From: an uncultured Novosphingobium sp.
GTDB lineage: Bacteria; Pseudomonadota; Alphaproteobacteria; Sphingomonadales; Sphingomonadaceae
NCBI GenBank assembly: GCA_938005655.1
Contig: CALLNA010000126.1
Span: 1 to 9,163, forward strand
Direction of reading: 5' to 3'
Length of the DNA: 9,163 nt
Shown: one piece after another, positions 7,539 to 9,163 of the stretch
Numbering within the stretch: position 1 is the stretch's first letter
Layout: each line of letters begins with the position of its first letter
Notes under the pieces: model-generated
Database searches by the model: none
Told to the model about the DNA's origin: nothing
What the model saw: only the letters and a program-made list of their open reading frames with translations
Position numbers and translations under genes: made by a program

Positions 7539-8560
7539 GCGCCGGGTCCCGGTTCGGCGTCGACCTCGGCCGTGAGCGGGCGGGCGAGCAGCTCGGCGAC
7601 CATCGCCCGGGCCGAGGTCTCCCCGGCGAGCAGGCGGGCGACGGCATCGACGATCGGCATGGCGATCGCGCCCCGCGCGGCGAGATCGGCGAGGATCGGG
7701 GCGGTGTGCGCTCCCTCGGCGACGCTGTTCTTGCCGGAGAGGGCTTCGGCCGCGCTCATCCCCTCGCCCAGCGCCTTGCCGAGCGAGAAGTTGCGGCTGG
7801 AGGTCGAGGAGCAGGTCAGCACCAGGTCGCCGAGCCCACAGAGGCCCGCAAGCGTCTCGGCCCGCGCGCCGTGGGCCAGGCCGAAGCGCAGCATCTCGGC
7901 ATAGCCGCGCGCGATCAGCGCGGCGCGGGCGTTCTGGCCGAGGCTCAGCCCCTCGACCACGCCGCAGGCGATGGCCAGCACGTTCTTGACCGCGCCGCCG
8001 ACCTCGGCGCCGATCAGGTCGTCCGAATAGTAGGGGCGCAATGCCGGCCGGGCGACCAGCGCGGAGAGCCGCCGCCACTGGATGTCTCCGCCCGAGCAGG
8101 CGAGCGTGACCGCCGTGGGCAGGCCGGCGGCGACCTCATGGGCGAAGGTCGGGCCGGAGAGGACGGCGAGGTGCGCGTCGGGCGCGGCCTCGGCGGCGAC
8201 CTGGGTCATCAGCCGGCCGGTCGCCGCCTCGATCCCCTTGGCGCAGAGCACGAGGTCTCCGGAATAGCCGGGCAGGCCCGCCATGACGCTGGCGAGGTGC
8301 TGCGCCGGGGCGACCAGCAGCAGGGCGTCGAGCCCGGCGAGGTCGGCGAGGTCGCCGGTCGCGCGGATCGTCCCGGCCAGCGCGGCGCCGGGCAGGAACA
8401 GGCTGTTGGTGCGGCGCGCGTTGATCTCCGCGACCAGCTCGGCCTCGCGCGCCCAGATGAGGACGGGGCTGCCGTCGCCGGCCAGGGCCTGGGCGAGCGC
8501 CGTGCCCCAGGCGCCCGCGCCGATGACGCCGACGGTCTCCACGGACGGCGACAGGCTCAT
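7535..8560 (-). CDS. gpsA: Glycerol-3-phosphate dehydrogenase [NAD(P)+]
   Basis: Cytosolic enzyme that reduces dihydroxyacetone phosphate to sn-glycerol 3-phosphate, the backbone for phospholipids. The 341-residue product is close to the usual length. The N-terminal Rossmann fold has VGVIGAGAWGTALA with the dinucleotide motif at residues 14-19. SGPTFAHEVAAGLPTAV follows mid-protein. GGAVKNVLAIACG places the catalytic lysine at residue 192, and CGLGDLVLTCSS with a following SRN are family signatures in the substrate-binding helical domain. The start ATG at 8560 overlaps the tsaD stop as ATGA, which points to translational coupling. Only a weak purine stretch precedes it. The 3' end overlaps the flippase start. 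The C-terminal tail (DAEPGPGA) is low-complexity and probably disordered. Confidence 0.97.
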   Translation of the reverse strand: MSLSPSVETVGVIGAGAWGTALAQALAGDGSPVLIWAREAELVAEINARRTNSLFLPGAALAGTIRATGDLADLAGLDALLLVAPAQHLASVMAGLPGYSGDLVLCAKGIEAATGRLMTQVAAEAAPDAHLAVLSGPTFAHEVAAGLPTAVTLACSGGDIQWRRLSALVARPALRPYYSDDLIGAEVGGAVKNVLAIACGVVEGLSLGQNARAALIARGYAEMLRFGLAHGARAETLAGLCGLGDLVLTCSSTSSRNFSLGKALGEGMSAAEALSGKNSVAEGAHTAPILADLAARGAIAMPIVDAVARLLAGETSARAMVAELLARPLTAEVDAEPGPGA

Positions 8561-9163
8561 GCCTTGACCCCCGCCCCGCGCACCGGCTCGGCCTCCGGAT
8601 CGAGCGGCCAGCGCGGGCGCGGCGCGACGTCGAGCGGATCGTCCTGGCCGAGTGCGAGGCGCTCGATCCCGGCCCAGGCGATCATCGCCGCATTGTCGGT
8701 GCAGAGCTTGAGCGGCGGGGCGACAAAGCGCAGGCCGTGCCCGGCGGCGAGCCCTTCGAGCGCGGCGCGCATCGCCTGGTTGGCCGCGACGCCGCCGGCG
8801 ACGACCAGCGCGCCGATCTCGCCCGCATGGCCCAGCGCGCCGCGGGTGCGGTCGATCACGCAGTCGATCGCGGCCTGCTGGAAGGAGGCGGCGATGTCGG
8901 CGTCGGCATGGATGCTGGCCTGCTTCGCCCGCAGGACCGCGCTCTTGAGCCCGGCGAAGGAGAAATGCGGCTCGCCGGTGCCGACCAGCGGGCGCGGCAG
9001 CGGCACGGCCTTGGGATCGCCCTCGCGCGCCAGCCACTCGACCGCCGGGCCGCCGGGGAAGCCGAGGCCGAGGATCTTGGCGGTCTTGTCGAAGGCCTCG
9101 CCCAGGGCGTCGTCGATCGTCGTGGCGAGGCGGCGGTAGCGGCCCAGCCCCTCGACCCGCAGG
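8557..9163 (-). CDS. tsaD: tRNA N6-adenosine threonylcarbamoyltransferase, C-terminal part
   Basis: TsaD (Gcp/YgjD) transfers the threonylcarbamoyl group from threonylcarbamoyl-AMP to A37 of ANN-decoding tRNAs, together with TsaB and TsaE. Only the last 201 residues are in the window; the frame runs off the right edge, so the N-terminal metal-binding HxxxH region is not seen. Diagnostic stretches in order are TIDDALGEAFDKTAKILGLG followed by FPGGPAVEWLA, the FSFAGLKSAV motif, VVAGGVAANQAMR, and CTDNAAMIAWAG near the C terminus. These fit the ASKHA-fold nucleotide site of the family. The stop overlaps the gpsA ATG, so this is the upstream gene of the operon as seen here. An internal Met at 9006 is not the start because the conserved sequence continues upstream of it. 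Confidence 0.96.
   Translation of the reverse strand, partial: LRVEGLGRYRRLATTIDDALGEAFDKTAKILGLGFPGGPAVEWLAREGDPKAVPLPRPLVGTGEPHFSFAGLKSAVLRAKQASIHADADIAASFQQAAIDCVIDRTRGALGHAGEIGALVVAGGVAANQAMRAALEGLAAGHGLRFVAPPLKLCTDNAAMIAWAGIERLALGQDDPLDVAPRPRWPLDPEAEPVRGAGVKA

Noticed and set aside
7539..8078. Possible 180-residue N-terminal extension of the flippase
   Set aside because: This part of the frame overlaps gpsA coding sequence and reads as Arg/Gly/Ala-rich low-complexity sequence; flippase homology begins right after the TTG at 7538.
5967..9139. Two long plus-strand open frames (5967-7523 and 7520-9139) covering the flippase, gpsA and tsaD
   Set aside because: Both are antisense to three well-supported genes and translate into Gln/Arg/Gly/Asp-rich sequence without motifs; shadows of codon bias.

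Overview
The window is GC-rich chromosomal DNA that looks like an alphaproteobacterium, most likely a sphingomonad (Sphingomonadales). The evidence for that is gene content and style: a long TonB-dependent receptor with an Ala-Phe-Ala|Gln signal cleavage site and a DIVVTARR-type TonB box, a Rieske oxygenase divergent from it, and a compact tsaD-gpsA-flippase run. No taxonomic marker gene is present, so the assignment is inference.

Layout, left to right. (1) 1-1704, plus strand: a transmembrane methyl-accepting chemotaxis protein whose reading frame stays open to the window edge. (2) 1764-3173, minus strand, convergent with it: a Rieske non-heme iron oxygenase catalytic (alpha) subunit with all metal ligands visible, but no beta subunit, ferredoxin or reductase nearby. 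(3) 3174-3514: a 341-base divergent regulatory region. It holds a candidate sigma-70 promoter for the oxygenase, a 9-bp perfect inverted repeat near a smaller AT-rich dyad, and a leader that seems to carry a diverged partial duplication of the ribosome-binding segment. (4) 3515-5998, plus strand: a complete 827-residue TonB-dependent outer-membrane receptor. (5) 6012-6049: a strong GC hairpin, probably a bidirectional terminator, that contains the stop codon of the next gene. (6) 6048-9163, minus strand: an operon transcribed right to left, tsaD (partial, runs off the window), gpsA, and a MOP-superfamily polysaccharide/lipid flippase. The genes are joined by ATGA and TTGA stop/start overlaps.

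How they may work together. The receptor and the oxygenase share one control region and form a plausible uptake-and-oxidation pair for a hydrophobic or aromatic substrate that the sequence does not identify. The minus-strand operon is housekeeping: t6A tRNA modification, glycerol-3-phosphate synthesis for phospholipids, and a membrane flippase. The chemoreceptor adjoins the oxygenase only by convergence. I see no RNA genes, CRISPR arrays, insertion sequences or prophage genes. The best candidate for something undescribed is the divergent oxygenase/receptor module and its control region; nothing in the window clearly amounts to a wholly new system.
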